From Thiosocius teredinicola (lineage in GTDB: Bacteria > Pseudomonadota > Gammaproteobacteria > Chromatiales > Chromatiaceae): 64,000 nucleotides of DNA. The stretch covers positions 4,327,297 through 4,391,296 of the forward strand of contig NZ_CP019936.1 in NCBI RefSeq assembly GCF_002009425.1, given 5' to 3'. The notes beneath the pieces are model-generated. The model was not told the origin of the DNA. It did no database searches and saw nothing but the letters and a program-made list of their open reading frames with translations. The first letter of the stretch is position 1, and each line of letters starts with the position of its first letter. Of the stretch, positions 10,022 to 28,811 are shown in pieces. A program made the position numbers and the translations under genes.

Positions 10022-11212
10022 TTACTCGATAATCTTGGCAACGACACCGGCGCCGACCGTACGGCCGCCTTCGCGGATTGCAAATCGCAGACCTTCGTCC
10101 ATCGCGATCGGCGCAATCAGCTTCACCGTCATCTTTACGTTATCGCCCGGCATCACCATCTCGACGCCTTCCGGCAGTTCGCACGCACCCGTCACGTCCG
10201 TCGTACGGAAGTAGAACTGCGGACGATAGCCATTGAAGAACGGCGTATGACGACCACCTTCGTCCTTGCTCAGGACATACACTTCGGCTTCGAAGTGGGT
10301 GTGCGGGGTGATCGAGCCCGGCTTCGCCAGGACCTGACCACGCTCGACGTCATCACGCTTGGTGCCACGCAGCAGAACGCCGACGTTGTCACCAGCTTCT
10401 CCGCGGTCGAGCAGCTTGCGGAACATTTCAACACCCGTACACGTGGTCTTGGTGGTGTCCTTGATACCGACGATCTCAACTTCGTCACCGACATTGATCA
10501 CGCCACGCTCGATACGACCGGTGACCACGGTGCCGCGACCGGAGATCGAGAACACGTCTTCGATCGGCATGATGAACGCGCCATCAACCGCACGCTCCGG
10601 CGTCGGGATGTAGGTGTCCAGCGCCTCGACCAGCTTGTCGATCGACGGGGTGCCGATGTCCGAGCTGTCGCCTTCGAGCGCCTTGAGCGCCGAACCGACG
10701 ATGATCGGGGTGTCGTCTCCCGGGAATTCGTACGAATCCAGCAGCTCGCGGATCTCCATTTCGACCAGCTCGAGCAGCTCTTCGTCGTCGACCATGTCGG
10801 CCTTGTTCATGTACACAATGATGTACGGCACGCCAACCTGACGCGACAGCAGGATGTGCTCGCGGGTCTGCGGCATCGGGCCGTCTGCTGCCGAAACCAC
10901 CAGAATCGCGCCGTCCATCTGCGCCGCACCGGTGATCATGTTCTTGACGTAGTCCGCGTGTCCCGGGCAGTCAACGTGCGCGTAGTGGCGCGACTCCGAC
11001 TCGTATTCAACGTGCGCGGTCGCGATCGTGATACCACGCTCACGCTCTTCCGGCGCATTGTCGATCTGGTCGTAAGCCTTCGTCTCACCACCAAACTTCG
11101 AGGCCTGGTGCGTCGTAATCGCCGCCGTCAGCGTCGTCTTACCGTGGTCAACGTGACCAATCGTGCCCACGTTAACGTGCGGTTTTGTACGTTCAAATTT
11201 TTCCTTGGACAC
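10022..11212 (-). CDS. tufA: Elongation factor Tu, copy A
   Basis: GTPase that delivers aminoacyl-tRNA to the ribosomal A site, 396 residues. The GTP-binding motifs are GHVDHGKT (P-loop), DCPGHADY (G3), NKAD (G4) and a [10 protein letters not shown]5 region. Domains II and III follow and end VVAKIIE. It lies between fusA and rpsJ. The protein is identical to the second copy at 26898-28088, with about fifteen synonymous base differences by eye. Confidence 0.99.
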   Translation of the reverse strand: MSKEKFERTKPHVNVGTIGHVDHGKTTLTAAITTHQASKFGGETKAYDQIDNAPEERERGITIATAHVEYESESRHYAHVDCPGHADYVKNMITGAAQMDGAILVVSAADGPMPQTREHILLSRQVGVPYIIVYMNKADMVDDEELLELVEMEIRELLDSYEFPGDDTPIIVGSALKALEGDSSDIGTPSIDKLVEALDTYIPTPERAVDGAFIMPIEDVFSISGRGTVVTGRIERGVINVGDEVEIVGIKDTTKTTCTGVEMFRKLLDRGEAGDNVGVLLRGTKRDDVERGQVLAKPGSITPHTHFEAEVYVLSKDEGGRHTPFFNGYRPQFYFRTTDVTGACELPEGVEMVMPGDNVKMTVKLIAPIAMDEGLRFAIREGGRTVGAGVVAKIIE

Positions 11213-11256
11213 CGTTGTACCCCTTAAACCTGTTGGGACCTTTCAGTCACTAACCG

Positions 11257-13347
11257 TTAGTGTTTCTTCATGATGGCCTCAGCAACACTGCTGGGCACTT
11301 CACTGTATTTGGCGAATTCCATGCTGTAGGAAGCACGACCCTGGGTCGAGCTACGCAGCGACGTCGCATAACCGAACATTTCTGCCAGCGGCACTTCTGC
11401 CTTGACCATCTTGCCGGTAGGGCCGTCTTCCATACCCTGGACCATGCCGCGACGTGAATTCAGATCACCGATCACGTCACCCATGTATTCTTCTGGTGTT
11501 TCCACCTCGACCTTCATCATCGGCTCGAGAATCACCGGCTTGGCCTTCTGCACGCCCGCCTTGAAACCCATCGAACCCGCGATCTTGAAGGCGTTTTCGT
11601 TCGAGTCCACCTCGTGATACGAACCGTCGTACAGGGTGACCTTGACGTCGACCACCGGATAACCAGCGATAACGCCGCCCTGCATCGCTTCCTGGATACC
11701 TTTGTCAACGGCCGGGATGTATTCGCGTGGAACGACACCACCGACGATCTCGTTGACGAATTCGTAGCCCGCGCCCGATTCCTGAGGCTCAATCTTCAAC
11801 CACACGTGGCCGAACTGGCCGCGACCGCCCGACTGTCGAACAAACTTGCCTTCGACTTCGGTTTTCCCACGAATGGTTTCGCGGTAGGCGACCTGCGGCG
11901 CACCGACATTGGCCTCGACCTTGAATTCGCGCTTCATGCGGTCGACGATGATATCGAGGTGCAACTCACCCATGCCCGAGATAATCGTCTGACCCGATTC
12001 TTCATCGGTGTGCACACGGAATGAGGGGTCTTCTTGAGCCAAACGACCCAATGCGATGCCCATCTTCTCCTGATCGCTCTTGGTCTTCGGCTCGACAGCA
12101 ACCGAGATGACCGGATCAGGGAACTCCATGCGCTCCAGGGTGATGATATTGTTCCCGTCGCACAGGGTGTCACCGGTGGTGACGTCTTTCAGACCAACCG
12201 CAGCCGCGATATCGCCGGCGCGAACTTCTTTGATCTCTTCGCGCGAGTTGGCATGCATCTGCAGGATACGACCAACTCGCTCTTTCTTGCTCTTGACCGG
12301 GTTGTAGACCGCATCACCGGAATTCAACACGCCGGAGTAGCAACGGAAGAACGTCAACGAACCGACAAACGGGTCGGTGGCGATCTTGAACGCCAACGCC
12401 GAGAACGGCTCTTCATCGGACGAATGGCGCTCGCCTTCCGAGCCGTCTTCCAACACGCCTTTGATCGACAGCACATCGGTCGGCGCAGGCATCAGCTCGA
12501 TAATCTTGTCGAGCATGGCCTGGACACCCTTGTTCTTGAACGCGGTGCCGCAGGTCATCGGCACAATTTCCAGGCGCAAGGTGCGCGCACGCAGTCCTTC
12601 GAGAATCTCCTCTTCGTTGAGATCGCTCTCTTCGAGGTATTTCTCCATCAGCGTTTCGTTGGCCTCGGCTGCCGCCTCAACCATCTTCTCGCGCCACTCA
12701 GTGCATACGTCGACCAGGTCTTCCGGAATATCGAGATACTCGAACTGCATCCCCATATTCTCTTCCGACCATTTGATGGCCTTCATCTTGACCAGGTCGA
12801 CAACACCCGAGAAGTCTTCTTCGGCACCAATCGGAACCTGGATCGGCACTGGAACAGCACCGAGGCGATCTTTCAGCTGCTTTACAACGCGGAAGAAGTT
12901 GGCGCCCATACGGTCCATCTTGTTGACGAACGCCATGCGCGGAACTTTGTACTTGTTGGCCTGACGCCAAACCGTCTCGGATTGCGGCTGAACGCCACCT
13001 ACCGCACACAGAACGAAGACCGCGCCGTCCAATACCCGCAAAGAACGCTCGACCTCGATGGTGAAATCGACGTGTCCAGGGGTATCGATAATGTTGATAC
13101 GGTGCTGGGGATACTGCTGTGCCATCCCGCTCCAGAAGCAGGTGGTCGCCGCAGACGTGATCGTGATACCGCGCTCCTGTTCCTGCTCCATCCAGTCCAT
13201 GGTCGCAGCGCCGTCGTGCACTTCACCGATCTTGTGCGAGACACCGGTGTAGTACAACACGCGTTCGGTCGTAGTCGTCTTACCAGCATCAATGTGCGCC
13301 ATGATGCCGATATTGCGATAACGATCGATAGGTGTGGTACGTGCCAC
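11257..13347 (-). CDS. fusA: Elongation factor G
   Basis: Translocase GTPase of 696 residues. It has the P-loop [19 protein letters not shown], switch motif [23 protein letters not shown] (G3) and NKMDRMGAN (G4). The later domains include [18 protein letters not shown] and [20 protein letters not shown]. The length is normal for the canonical elongation form, and no second EF-G is seen here. It is 44 bases from tufA and 45 from rpsG. Confidence 0.98.
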   Translation of the reverse strand: MARTTPIDRYRNIGIMAHIDAGKTTTTERVLYYTGVSHKIGEVHDGAATMDWMEQEQERGITITSAATTCFWSGMAQQYPQHRINIIDTPGHVDFTIEVERSLRVLDGAVFVLCAVGGVQPQSETVWRQANKYKVPRMAFVNKMDRMGANFFRVVKQLKDRLGAVPVPIQVPIGAEEDFSGVVDLVKMKAIKWSEENMGMQFEYLDIPEDLVDVCTEWREKMVEAAAEANETLMEKYLEESDLNEEEILEGLRARTLRLEIVPMTCGTAFKNKGVQAMLDKIIELMPAPTDVLSIKGVLEDGSEGERHSSDEEPFSALAFKIATDPFVGSLTFFRCYSGVLNSGDAVYNPVKSKKERVGRILQMHANSREEIKEVRAGDIAAAVGLKDVTTGDTLCDGNNIITLERMEFPDPVISVAVEPKTKSDQEKMGIALGRLAQEDPSFRVHTDEESGQTIISGMGELHLDIIVDRMKREFKVEANVGAPQVAYRETIRGKTEVEGKFVRQSGGRGQFGHVWLKIEPQESGAGYEFVNEIVGGVVPREYIPAVDKGIQEAMQGGVIAGYPVVDVKVTLYDGSYHEVDSNENAFKIAGSMGFKAGVQKAKPVILEPMMKVEVETPEEYMGDVIGDLNSRRGMVQGMEDGPTGKMVKAEVPLAEMFGYATSLRSSTQGRASYSMEFAKYSEVPSSVAEAIMKKH

Positions 13348-13392
13348 TGTCTTATCCCGCCCCGTAATGTAAAAGAACGATGAAGCTGGTTA

Positions 13393-13869
<477 letters not shown>

Positions 13870-13939
13870 TTACTCTTGATCTACTCGTGACCGCTCACCG
13901 CGGCCCCACTCAACGCTCAAGCTTCGAACCGACCGGGAG

Positions 13940-14314
13940 TTAACCCTTCGGACGCTTGGCGCCGTACTTCGAACGACCCTGACGACGCTTCTCGACGCCA
14001 GAGGTATCCAGGCTGCCGCGAACCACGTGGTAACGCACACCCGGTAAGTCCTTAACACGGCCGCCACGGATCAGGACCACACTGTGCTCCTGCAGGTTGT
14101 GACCCTCACCGCCGATGTAGCTCGACACTTCGTAGCCATTGGTCAGACGCACACGGGCGACTTTACGCAAGGCCGAGTTCGGCTTTTTCGGGGTCGTGGT
14201 GTAGACGCGCGTGCAAACGCCACGCTTCTGCGGGCATGCCTCAAGAGCCGGTACGTTGCTCTTTTCCACTTTGCGCTTGCGCGGCTTACGGACCAATTGA
14301 TTAATAGTAGCCAT
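13940..14314 (-). CDS. rpsL: 30S ribosomal protein S12
   Basis: Decoding-centre protein, 124 residues. The streptomycin-sensitive residues are intact: Lys43 in [12 protein letters not shown] and Lys88 in GGRVKDLPG. Asp89, the RimO methylthiolation site, is also present. It starts [20 protein letters not shown]. It is the first gene of the str group, downstream of rpoC across a 252-base gap that contains several inverted repeats. Confidence 0.98.
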   Translation of the reverse strand: MATINQLVRKPRKRKVEKSNVPALEACPQKRGVCTRVYTTTPKKPNSALRKVARVRLTNGYEVSSYIGGEGHNLQEHSVVLIRGGRVKDLPGVRYHVVRGSLDTSGVEKRRQGRSKYGAKRPKG

Positions 14315-14566
14315 CTAACCTTTCGTCTCCGGACGGTTCGACACCTGGTGTCGACGTCAAAAATTCGCGTAGCCGCCCCCGTCCGGTCTGCTTGCTAAAG
14401 CGCCGGGCGATGTAGCGGCTACTTGAATCTCAATTCTGTTCGCGAAGCGACTGATTTGTCGCAATTTTTCGGGCGGGGTTGCTGGCCCACCTTCAGCGAA
14501 GACCGCGAATTCTATGCGTGTCCCGAGTCGCTGTCAACAGCGACTCGGGCGCATTTTATTAAGCGG
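14315..14566 (-). promoter_or_regulatory. rpoC-rpsL intergenic leader with three inverted repeats
   Basis: This 252-base gap holds three structures. A perfect 12-bp stem with a TCAA loop (14522-14549) lies just after the rpoC stop; its T-rich side is on the plus strand (CGCATTTTATT). Arms GTAGCCGC/GCGGCTAC (14415-14422 and 14369-14376) are followed on the minus strand by GCGAATTTTT, an attenuator-like arrangement. A near-perfect palindrome TCGACACC-T-GGTGTCGA (14338-14354) lies 24 bases before rpsL. No convincing sigma-70 promoter was recognised. Regulatory roles are inferred. Confidence 0.45.
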
Positions 14567-18778
<4,212 letters not shown>

Positions 18779-18828
18779 GACGGTGTCTCCCGTTCTGTGT
18801 CCCTAAGAGGCGGCCGAGAGGGGAACCC

Positions 18829-22971
<4,143 letters not shown>

Positions 22972-23134
22972 GCGTGCCTTCCCTCGACTATGATCTCAGT
23001 GGAGCCGGCTGTGGTGCCGCCAATCGGGCATTCACCGTCGTCTCCGTGGGTCGACCGGCTCTTCTGAAGCGGTCAATTCAAAAGTCCGCGCTTGATGTCG
23101 CGCACTTTGCAAAATTCAGAAACGCGCAAACAGG

Positions 23135-23164
23135 AAAAGGCCGGCAGCTCATCGGCCGCCAGCC
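23135..23164 (-). terminator. Attenuator hairpin between rplL and rpoB
   Basis: On the minus strand GGCTGGCGGC pairs with GCTGCCGGCC (10 pairs, two of them G-U) around a CGATGA loop and is followed by TTTTCC. It lies 36-65 bases past the rplL stop. E. coli has a partial terminator at the same place that makes ribosomal protein transcripts more abundant than rpoBC. Position and shape fit that role; the degree of read-through is not visible. Confidence 0.6.
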
Positions 23165-23199
23165 TGATCCTATTTGGCGTTGTACACTACCAAGTCGAA

Positions 23200-23577
23200 T
23201 TACTTGAGCTCGACGGTAGCGCCAGCCTCTTCCAAGGTCTTCTTGGCCTCTTCGGCCTCTTCCTTCGAAACGCCTTCTTTCAGGGTGCTCGGAGCGCCTT
23301 CGACGGCTTCCTTCGCTTCCTTCAGACCCAGGCCGGTGATACCGCGGACAGCCTTGATAACGGCAACTTTGTTGTCGCCGAAGCCAGCCAGAACCACATC
23401 GAACTCGGTCTTCTCTTCAGCAGCGGCGCCACCAGCGTCACCACCTGCACCCGGCGCTGCGACTGCAACAGCGGCAGCAGCGGTAACACCGAACTTCTCT
23501 TCCATCGCGGAGATCAGTTCGACAACTTCCATTACCGACATGTTGGCAATGGCTTCCAAGATATCTTCTTTAGACAT
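23200..23577 (-). CDS. rplL: 50S ribosomal protein L7/L12
   Basis: Stalk protein that recruits translation GTPases, 125 residues from ATG ([20 protein letters not shown]). A GTG codon lies directly before the ATG, but GGAG is 7 bases from the ATG, so the ATG is preferred. The N-terminal dimerisation helices lead to an Ala/Gly hinge ([20 protein letters not shown]). A C-terminal domain with [15 protein letters not shown] follows. It is 51-52 bases from rplJ. Confidence 0.98.
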   Translation of the reverse strand: MSKEDILEAIANMSVMEVVELISAMEEKFGVTAAAAVAVAAPGAGGDAGGAAAEEKTEFDVVLAGFGDNKVAVIKAVRGITGLGLKEAKEAVEGAPSTLKEGVSKEEAEEAKKTLEEAGATVELK

Positions 23578-23628
23578 CACAAAACTCCAAAAATTGCTTT
23601 AGCACAAAAGGTTAACGAAGCCGCCCTG

Positions 23629-24156
23629 TCAGGCAGCCTCTTTGGCGTCGCGAACTGCTGCAATCGTGCGCACAAGTTTGCCCGGCACCTCGTTCATGGT
23701 CTGAGCCAGCTTCTGAATCGGCGCTTTCATCACCGACATCAGCATGCTGATCGCCTGATCGTAGGTAGGCATCTTCGCCAGGGTTTCGATCTCGCTCGGG
23801 GCGAGCATCTGACCACTAATGGAAACAAGCTTGACTACCAGCTTGTCGTTTCCCTTTGCGAAGTCCTTGATTACACGAGCGGCGGCACCCGGGTCTTCCT
23901 GCGAGAAGGCCAGGACCAGCGGACCGGTCAGACCATCTGTCATGCATTCGAACTCGGTGTCCTTGACCGCGCGACGAGCGAGCGTGTTCTTCACTACGCG
24001 AAGATATACACCGCTGTTACGCGCCTGAGCGCGCAACGCAGTCATGTCTTCGACGGTGATGCCACGGTACTCGGCCGCCACGGCAGAAAGGGCCGTGCTT
24101 GCCACTTCAGCAACTTCGGCGACGATGGCTTGCTTTTGCTCAAAATTGAGTGCCAA
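23629..24156 (-). CDS. rplJ: 50S ribosomal protein L10, TTG start
   Basis: Stalk base protein that anchors L7/L12 dimers and represses its own operon, 175 residues. The start chosen is TTG, giving MALNFEQKQAIVAEVAEVA, which matches the E. coli L10 N-terminus MALN...KQAIVAEV. A GGGAGG site lies 8 bases before this TTG. The alternative in-frame GTG nine bases upstream directly abuts that site and is therefore unlikely to be used. The C-terminus GKLVRTIAAVRDAKEAA is typical. Confidence 0.96.
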   Translation of the reverse strand: MALNFEQKQAIVAEVAEVASTALSAVAAEYRGITVEDMTALRAQARNSGVYLRVVKNTLARRAVKDTEFECMTDGLTGPLVLAFSQEDPGAAARVIKDFAKGNDKLVVKLVSISGQMLAPSEIETLAKMPTYDQAISMLMSVMKAPIQKLAQTMNEVPGKLVRTIAAVRDAKEAA

Positions 24157-24165
24157 AGTCGTCAC

Positions 24166-24406
24166 CTCCCGACAACGTGGGACATCAGTCCCGGTTTACA
24201 CCTGGGGTCGAAACAACCCCTTCCCATTTCGGTGCCCGTTACCAGGAGAGTCCTGATTCCGGAGCGCCATCTGCGCAGGCATTTGATTAAGCCGGATACA
24301 ACACGGCACCTGCGGTCTTTGACGACAGCCGGTTACGCTTGCGCATAACCGGTGCCCCCAATTCAATGCGATGACGAGCCAATAGACCCGCACCGCGAAA
24401 TCAACA
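24166..24406 (-). ncRNA. L10-type mRNA leader (rplA-rplJ gap)
   Basis: The 241-base gap between rplA and rplJ is where the L10(L12)4 autoregulatory leader lies in E. coli. On the minus strand it contains CTTAATCAAATGCC followed by TGCGCAGATGGCGCTCC, similar to the GCGTAGACGGTGAC core of the E. coli leader as I recall it. It also has further pairing segments such as GGTTATGCGCAAGCGTAACC. The structure was not computed, so the assignment rests on position and this core. Confidence 0.6.
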
Positions 24407-25105
24407 TCAGAGCAGCGTCAGACTGCTTTGGTCCAGCGCGATGCCCGGCCCCATCGTCGACGAGACCGTGATGCGCTGCATGTACACACCCTTGGCCGTG
24501 CTCGGCTTGAGCTTCTTCAGGTCATTGAGCAGCGCTTCGAGGTTCTGACGCAACGCGGCAGGGTCGAAGTCCACTTTGCCGATCGACGCGTGCACGATAC
24601 CGGCCTTGTCGGTACGGAAGCGGGCCTGGCCCGACTTGGCGTTTTTGACCGCCTGCGCAACATCCGGCGTTACCGTGCCGACCTTCGGGTTGGGCATCAA
24701 GCCACGCGGACCAAGGATCTGGCCCAGTTGACCAACAACGCGCATCGCGTCAGGCGCAGCGATCACCACGTCGAAATCCAGATTGCCGCCCTTCACTTCG
24801 TCGGCCAGATCTTCCATGCCGACCTTGTCCGCACCAGCTTCGGCAGCCGCTTCGGCCGCAGGCCCCTGGGCAAAAACCGCTACGCGCACGGTCTTACCGG
24901 TGCCGTTCGGCAGCACGGTCGAACCGCGAACAACCTGATCGGATTTACGCGGGTCGACGCCGAGATTGACGGCAACATCTACCGACTCGCTGAACTTGAC
25001 CGACGAGACTTCTTTCAACAACGCGAAGGCGTCTTCAACGGCATACAGCTTGGCCGGGTCGACCTTCTCGCGAATGGCCTTTTGGCGCTTTGACAACTTA
25101 GCCAT
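24407..25105 (-). CDS. rplA: 50S ribosomal protein L1
   Basis: L1-stalk protein that helps move deacylated tRNA from the E site, 232 residues. In E. coli it represses the rplK-rplA message. It begins [20 protein letters not shown]. It contains [20 protein letters not shown] and the conserved [20 protein letters not shown] and [12 protein letters not shown] segments. Its start overlaps the rplK stop by one base. Confidence 0.98.
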   Translation of the reverse strand: MAKLSKRQKAIREKVDPAKLYAVEDAFALLKEVSSVKFSESVDVAVNLGVDPRKSDQVVRGSTVLPNGTGKTVRVAVFAQGPAAEAAAEAGADKVGMEDLADEVKGGNLDFDVVIAAPDAMRVVGQLGQILGPRGLMPNPKVGTVTPDVAQAVKNAKSGQARFRTDKAGIVHASIGKVDFDPAALRQNLEALLNDLKKLKPSTAKGVYMQRITVSSTMGPGIALDQSSLTLL

Positions 25106-25539
25106 TACTCAACCCCCTCGACATTCAGGCCCATGCTGCGTGCGGAACCGGCGATCGTGCGCACAGCCGCATCCAGATCGGCTGCCGTCAGGTCGGGTTC
25201 TTTGGTCTTGGCGATTTCTTCGAGCTGCGCGCGGCTCACGGTACCGACTTTCTCGGTATTCGGACGCCCGCTACCACTTTGAATACCTGCTGCCTTCTTA
25301 AGCAGGATCGCCGCAGGCGGCGTCTTCATGATGAACGTGAACGAACGATCATTGTAGACCGTGATCACGACCGGGACAGGCAGGCCTTTTTCGGTGTTCT
25401 GGGTCTGCGCGTTGAACGCTTTGCAGAACTCCATGATGTTGACACCGTGCTGACCCAATGCCGGACCGACAGGCGGACTCGGGTTGGCCTCTTGGGCCTT
25501 TACCTGCAGCTTGATATAAGCCTGGATTTTCTTTGCCAC
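25105..25539 (-). CDS. rplK: 50S ribosomal protein L11
   Basis: GTPase-centre protein, 144 residues, the partner of thiostrepton binding and RelA activation in other bacteria. Landmarks are [38 protein letters not shown] and a C-terminal [15 protein letters not shown] 222-base gap separates it from nusG. That gap may hold the rplK promoter or L1-binding leader, but I could not assign either with confidence. Confidence 0.98.
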   Translation of the reverse strand: MAKKIQAYIKLQVKAQEANPSPPVGPALGQHGVNIMEFCKAFNAQTQNTEKGLPVPVVITVYNDRSFTFIMKTPPAAILLKKAAGIQSGSGRPNTEKVGTVSRAQLEEIAKTKEPDLTAADLDAAVRTIAGSARSMGLNVEGVE

Positions 25540-25761
25540 ATTTACCTCGCTTCGGGTGCAAACGCCGAGGACTGATTACCTGGGCTCCCCGAGTTGTGTT
25601 GTGCTCACAGAGACAAGCCCTGTTCGCAAGAATTCGTATCGCCCCAGCCTGTGCCGGGAATCCGTCCATGGCGCGATTGTGAAGGCCTTTCCACCTCCGA
25701 CCCAGGCCTCCTGCCCAGGCGTTGTCCACCCTGCGTCACGCCGCCGGCATGACGATCGCGG

Positions 25762-26295
25762 TCAACCCTTTTCGACTTGGCCAAACTCCAGGTCGACCGG
25801 CGTCGAACGCCCGAATATCAGGACCGAGACCTTCAGGCGGCTCTTTTCGTAATCGACTTCTTCAACGACGCCATTGAAGTCGTTGAACGGACCATCGATG
25901 ACGCGTACCACCTCGCCCGGCTCGAACAATACTTTCGGCTTGGGCTTGTCGACACCCTCCTGCATGCGCTGCAGGATAGCGTCCGCTTCCTTGTCGGTGA
26001 TCGGCGCCGGGCGGTCGCCGGTACCTCCGATGAACCCCATAACCTTGGGCACATCCTTCACCAGGTGCCAGGTGTCGTCGGTCATCTCCATTTGAACCAG
26101 AACGTAACCAGGGAAGAACTTGCGCTCACTGCGACGCTGGGAACCGGCACGCATCTCGACGACCTCTTCGGTCGGCACCAGGATCTCGCCAAACAAGTCC
26201 TGCATGCCGGCACGCTCGATACGCTCCTGCAAAGAACGCTTTACGTGCCCCTCGAAACCGGAATAGGCATGTACCACATACCAGCGTTTCGCCAT
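25762..26295 (-). CDS. nusG: Transcription termination/antitermination protein NusG
   Basis: RNA polymerase-binding elongation factor of 177 residues. It links transcription to Rho or to the ribosome through S10. The N-terminal NGN domain begins [20 protein letters not shown] and includes [19 protein letters not shown]. The C-terminal KOW domain has [19 protein letters not shown]. The single intervening base after secE suggests translational coupling. Confidence 0.98.
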   Translation of the reverse strand: MAKRWYVVHAYSGFEGHVKRSLQERIERAGMQDLFGEILVPTEEVVEMRAGSQRRSERKFFPGYVLVQMEMTDDTWHLVKDVPKVMGFIGGTGDRPAPITDKEADAILQRMQEGVDKPKPKVLFEPGEVVRVIDGPFNDFNGVVEEVDYEKSRLKVSVLIFGRSTPVDLEFGQVEKG

Positions 26296-26296
26296 A

Positions 26297-26674
26297 TCAG
26301 TCCCCCTGACCGGTCAAATAACGCACGATGGCAAACAACAGCGCATCCACCGCCCACAGGAACAGCGCCGTAACAAGCACAGCAATCGTGATGATCAGCA
26401 ACGTCTGCAACGTTTCCTGGCGACTCGGCCAGACAACCTTGCGCACCTCCGAACGGGAATCTACGGCGAACTGCCAGATGCTGCGACCAACCGCCGTCTG
26501 CAACGCGACACCGATTGCCACACCGACCACGGCCAGCAGGCCGATCAGGCGAATCCACAGAGCCTGGTCAGCCAAGGCATAAAAGCCGTAGACACCTGCG
26601 ACGAGCAGGACCACTACTACCAACAGCTTGATGGTATCGAAACCCGATCCTGCGTCTTCCGTTTTAGCGTTCAT
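26297..26674 (-). CDS. secE: Protein translocase subunit SecE
   Basis: Clamp subunit of SecYEG, 125 residues from [13 protein letters not shown]. An in-frame extension upstream runs towards the tRNA-Trp 3' end and was not used. It has three hydrophobic spans (about residues 14-34, 39-60, 92-118), the long gammaproteobacterial form. Between the second and third is the conserved amphipathic [16 protein letters not shown]. It lies between tRNA-Trp and nusG. Confidence 0.95.
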   Translation of the reverse strand: MNAKTEDAGSGFDTIKLLVVVVLLVAGVYGFYALADQALWIRLIGLLAVVGVAIGVALQTAVGRSIWQFAVDSRSEVRKVVWPSRQETLQTLLIITIAVLVTALFLWAVDALLFAIVRYLTGQGD

Positions 26675-26687
26675 TACCAGCCGAAAA

Positions 26688-26763
26688 TGGCAGGCCAAGA
26701 GGGACTCGAACCCCCAACCTGCGGTTTTGGAGACCGCTGCTCTACCAATTGAGCTATTGGCCT
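26688..26763 (-). tRNA. tRNA-Trp (CCA anticodon)
   Basis: Seventy-six bases with a perfect 7-bp acceptor stem (AGGCCAA with TTGGCCT), a D arm containing TAGCTCAATTGGTAGAGCA, and an anticodon loop TCTCCAAA that reads CCA. It has a GGTTCGAGTC T arm and an encoded 3' CCA. It lies just upstream of secE, probably cotranscribed with secE-nusG. Confidence 0.97.
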
Positions 26764-26837
26764 AATAACTTTACCCAACACCTTGTTCAGTTACGCTCGG
26801 GAACTGATTCCCAGGCAGCCGAAAAGCCGTTGGCTTT

Positions 26838-26873
26838 AAAACACAAACGAGCCGCCCCATTCAGGGACGGCCC
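26838..26873 (-). terminator. Terminator after tufB
   Basis: On the minus strand GGGCCGTCCC pairs with GGGGCGGCTC (10 pairs, two G-U) around TGAAT, followed by GTTTGTGTTTT. A second small hairpin with AAAGCC/GGCTTT arms and a TTTTC tail follows at 26821-26837. Together they separate the tRNA-tufB unit from tRNA-Trp-secE-nusG. Confidence 0.75.
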
Positions 26874-26897
26874 GTCGATCCCGTTAGGGCGTCGTGA

Positions 26898-28088
26898 TTA
26901 CTCGATAATCTTGGCAACGACACCGGCGCCGACCGTACGGCCGCCTTCGCGGATTGCAAATCGCAGACCTTCGTCCATCGCGATCGGCGCAATCAGCTTC
27001 ACCGTCATCTTTACGTTGTCGCCCGGCATCACCATCTCGACGCCCTCAGGCAGTTCGCACGCACCCGTCACGTCCGTCGTACGGAAGTAGAACTGCGGAC
27101 GATAGCCATTGAAGAACGGCGTATGACGACCACCTTCGTCCTTGCTCAGGACATACACTTCGGCTTCGAAGTGGGTGTGCGGGGTGATCGAGCCCGGCTT
27201 CGCCAGAACCTGACCACGCTCGACGTCGTCACGCTTGGTGCCACGCAGCAGAACGCCGACGTTGTCACCAGCCTCTCCGCGGTCGAGCAGCTTGCGGAAC
27301 ATCTCAACACCCGTACACGTGGTCTTGGTGGTGTCCTTGATACCGACGATCTCAACTTCGTCACCGACATTGATCACGCCACGCTCGATACGACCGGTGA
27401 CCACGGTGCCGCGACCGGAGATCGAGAACACGTCTTCGATCGGCATGATGAATGCGCCATCAACCGCACGCTCCGGCGTCGGGATGTAGGTGTCCAGCGC
27501 CTCGACCAGCTTGTCGATCGACGGGGTGCCGATGTCCGAGCTGTCGCCTTCGAGCGCCTTGAGCGCCGAACCGACGATGATCGGGGTGTCATCTCCCGGG
27601 AATTCGTACGAATCCAGCAGCTCGCGAATCTCCATTTCGACCAGCTCGAGCAGCTCTTCGTCGTCGACCATGTCGGCCTTGTTCATGTACACAATGATGT
27701 ACGGCACGCCAACCTGACGCGACAGCAGGATGTGCTCGCGAGTCTGCGGCATCGGGCCGTCTGCTGCCGAAACCACCAGGATCGCGCCATCCATCTGCGC
27801 CGCACCGGTGATCATGTTCTTGACGTAGTCCGCGTGTCCCGGGCAGTCAACGTGCGCGTAGTGGCGCGACTCCGACTCGTACTCAACGTGCGCGGTCGCG
27901 ATCGTGATGCCACGCTCACGCTCTTCCGGCGCATTGTCGATCTGGTCGTAAGCCTTCGTCTCACCACCAAACTTCGAGGCCTGGTGCGTCGTAATCGCCG
28001 CCGTCAGCGTCGTCTTACCGTGGTCAACGTGACCAATCGTGCCCACGTTAACGTGCGGTTTTGTACGTTCAAATTTTTCCTTGGACAT
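26898..28088 (-). CDS. tufB: Elongation factor Tu, copy B
   Basis: Second EF-Tu gene, same 396-residue protein as tufA, with motifs [16 protein letters not shown] and NKAD. It follows tRNA-Thr as tufB does in E. coli. Near-identity with tufA spans the coding sequence from start to stop and ends abruptly in the flanks, which is the mark of gene conversion. A terminator follows it. Confidence 0.99.
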   Translation of the reverse strand: MSKEKFERTKPHVNVGTIGHVDHGKTTLTAAITTHQASKFGGETKAYDQIDNAPEERERGITIATAHVEYESESRHYAHVDCPGHADYVKNMITGAAQMDGAILVVSAADGPMPQTREHILLSRQVGVPYIIVYMNKADMVDDEELLELVEMEIRELLDSYEFPGDDTPIIVGSALKALEGDSSDIGTPSIDKLVEALDTYIPTPERAVDGAFIMPIEDVFSISGRGTVVTGRIERGVINVGDEVEIVGIKDTTKTTCTGVEMFRKLLDRGEAGDNVGVLLRGTKRDDVERGQVLAKPGSITPHTHFEAEVYVLSKDEGGRHTPFFNGYRPQFYFRTTDVTGACELPEGVEMVMPGDNVKMTVKLIAPIAMDEGLRFAIREGGRTVGAGVVAKIIE

Positions 28089-28161
28089 TTTCGCTCAATC
28101 TCTCAGAAGAACATGAATCAACTTTGTCACAAAACCGCCGCCAACCGACGCCGGCAATCTC

Positions 28162-28237
28162 TGGAGCCCAGGAGCAGATTTGAACTGCCGACCTCACCCT
28201 TACCAAGGGTGTGCTCTACCAACTGAGCTACCTGGGC
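28162..28237 (-). tRNA. tRNA-Thr (GGT anticodon)
   Basis: Seventy-six bases starting GCCCAGGTAGCTCAGTTGG. The anticodon loop reads CTTGGTAA (GGT). The T arm is GGCAGTTCAAATCTGC, and the acceptor stem is GCCCAGG with CCTGGGC, ending TCCA. It lies 73 bases upstream of tufB, matching thrT-tufB of E. coli. Confidence 0.97.
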
Positions 28238-28274
28238 AAATTTTGTACAGCGCAGCCAGGCGCGCTGCTTAAAC

Positions 28275-28348
<74 letters not shown>

Positions 28349-28523
28349 ATCGAACCTTGACGACGCACAAGCCACCCAAATCTTGTCCACCAGACCGCTC
28401 CACGGCCTCTTGATCGACTTTCGAAAGGCGCGCAAAAACTGCGCGACACGCTTTCTGTCCCTCTCGGGTACAATCACCGATCGATCGCCCTTCCGCATCC
28501 AGTCGACCCGGGCGTATTCTTTT

Positions 28524-28608
28524 TGGTGGAGGGGGGAGGATTCGAACCTCCGAAGGCTGAGCCGTCAGATTTACAGTCTGATCCCTTTGACCGCTCGGGA
28601 ACCCCTCC
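28524..28608 (-). tRNA. tRNA-Tyr (GTA anticodon)
   Basis: An 85-base class II tRNA. It starts GGAGGGGTTCCCGAGCGG, has the anticodon loop CTGTAAA (GTA), a long variable arm (ACGGCTCAGCCTTCG), the T arm GAGGTTCGAATCCTC and an encoded CCA. It is the first gene of the tRNA-tufB unit. A 175-base spacer with no recognisable gene separates it from tRNA-Gly. Confidence 0.97.
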
Positions 28609-28622
28609 GAAAAAGAGGCGGT

Positions 28623-28651
28623 ATTCTGTGGTAAGCGACTGAAGCTGTCAA
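28623..28651 (-). promoter_or_regulatory. Sigma-70 promoter of the tRNA-Tyr-Gly-Thr-tufB unit
   Basis: Read on the minus strand: a perfect -35 TTGACA, a 17-base spacer and a -10 CAGAAT. ACCGCC follows as a GC-rich discriminator and the mature tRNA-Tyr begins 14 bases after the -10. The GC-rich discriminator is the pattern of stringently controlled stable-RNA promoters, so growth-rate control is inferred. Confidence 0.75.
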
Positions 28652-28811
28652 CAAATACTGAAAAGAATTCCGTTTTGGCCGACACAAAAACACCATCGGC
28701 GTTGTGGTAGCATCCCCGTTTTTCCCGCCGGGGTGGATGCACGCTATGCCTCGCGGCGAGCAACCGTTTGAAAATTCACTAAAAATCTCTACTTAGGACC
28801 ACCATTTCGAT

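Noticed and set aside
9644-11227. 527-codon open frame on the plus strand opposite tufA and flanks
   Set aside because: It is antisense to an unmistakable EF-Tu gene. High-GC codon bias keeps the opposite frame open, and a similar frame is open opposite tufB. The predicted protein is Arg/Asp/His-rich with no family features.
12034-13383. 449-codon plus-strand frame opposite fusA
   Set aside because: Antisense to EF-G with intact GTPase motifs; no coding evidence.
26898-28088. Second tuf as an assembly duplication
   Set aside because: The copies differ at scattered synonymous sites and have entirely different flanks that match known tufA and tufB contexts.
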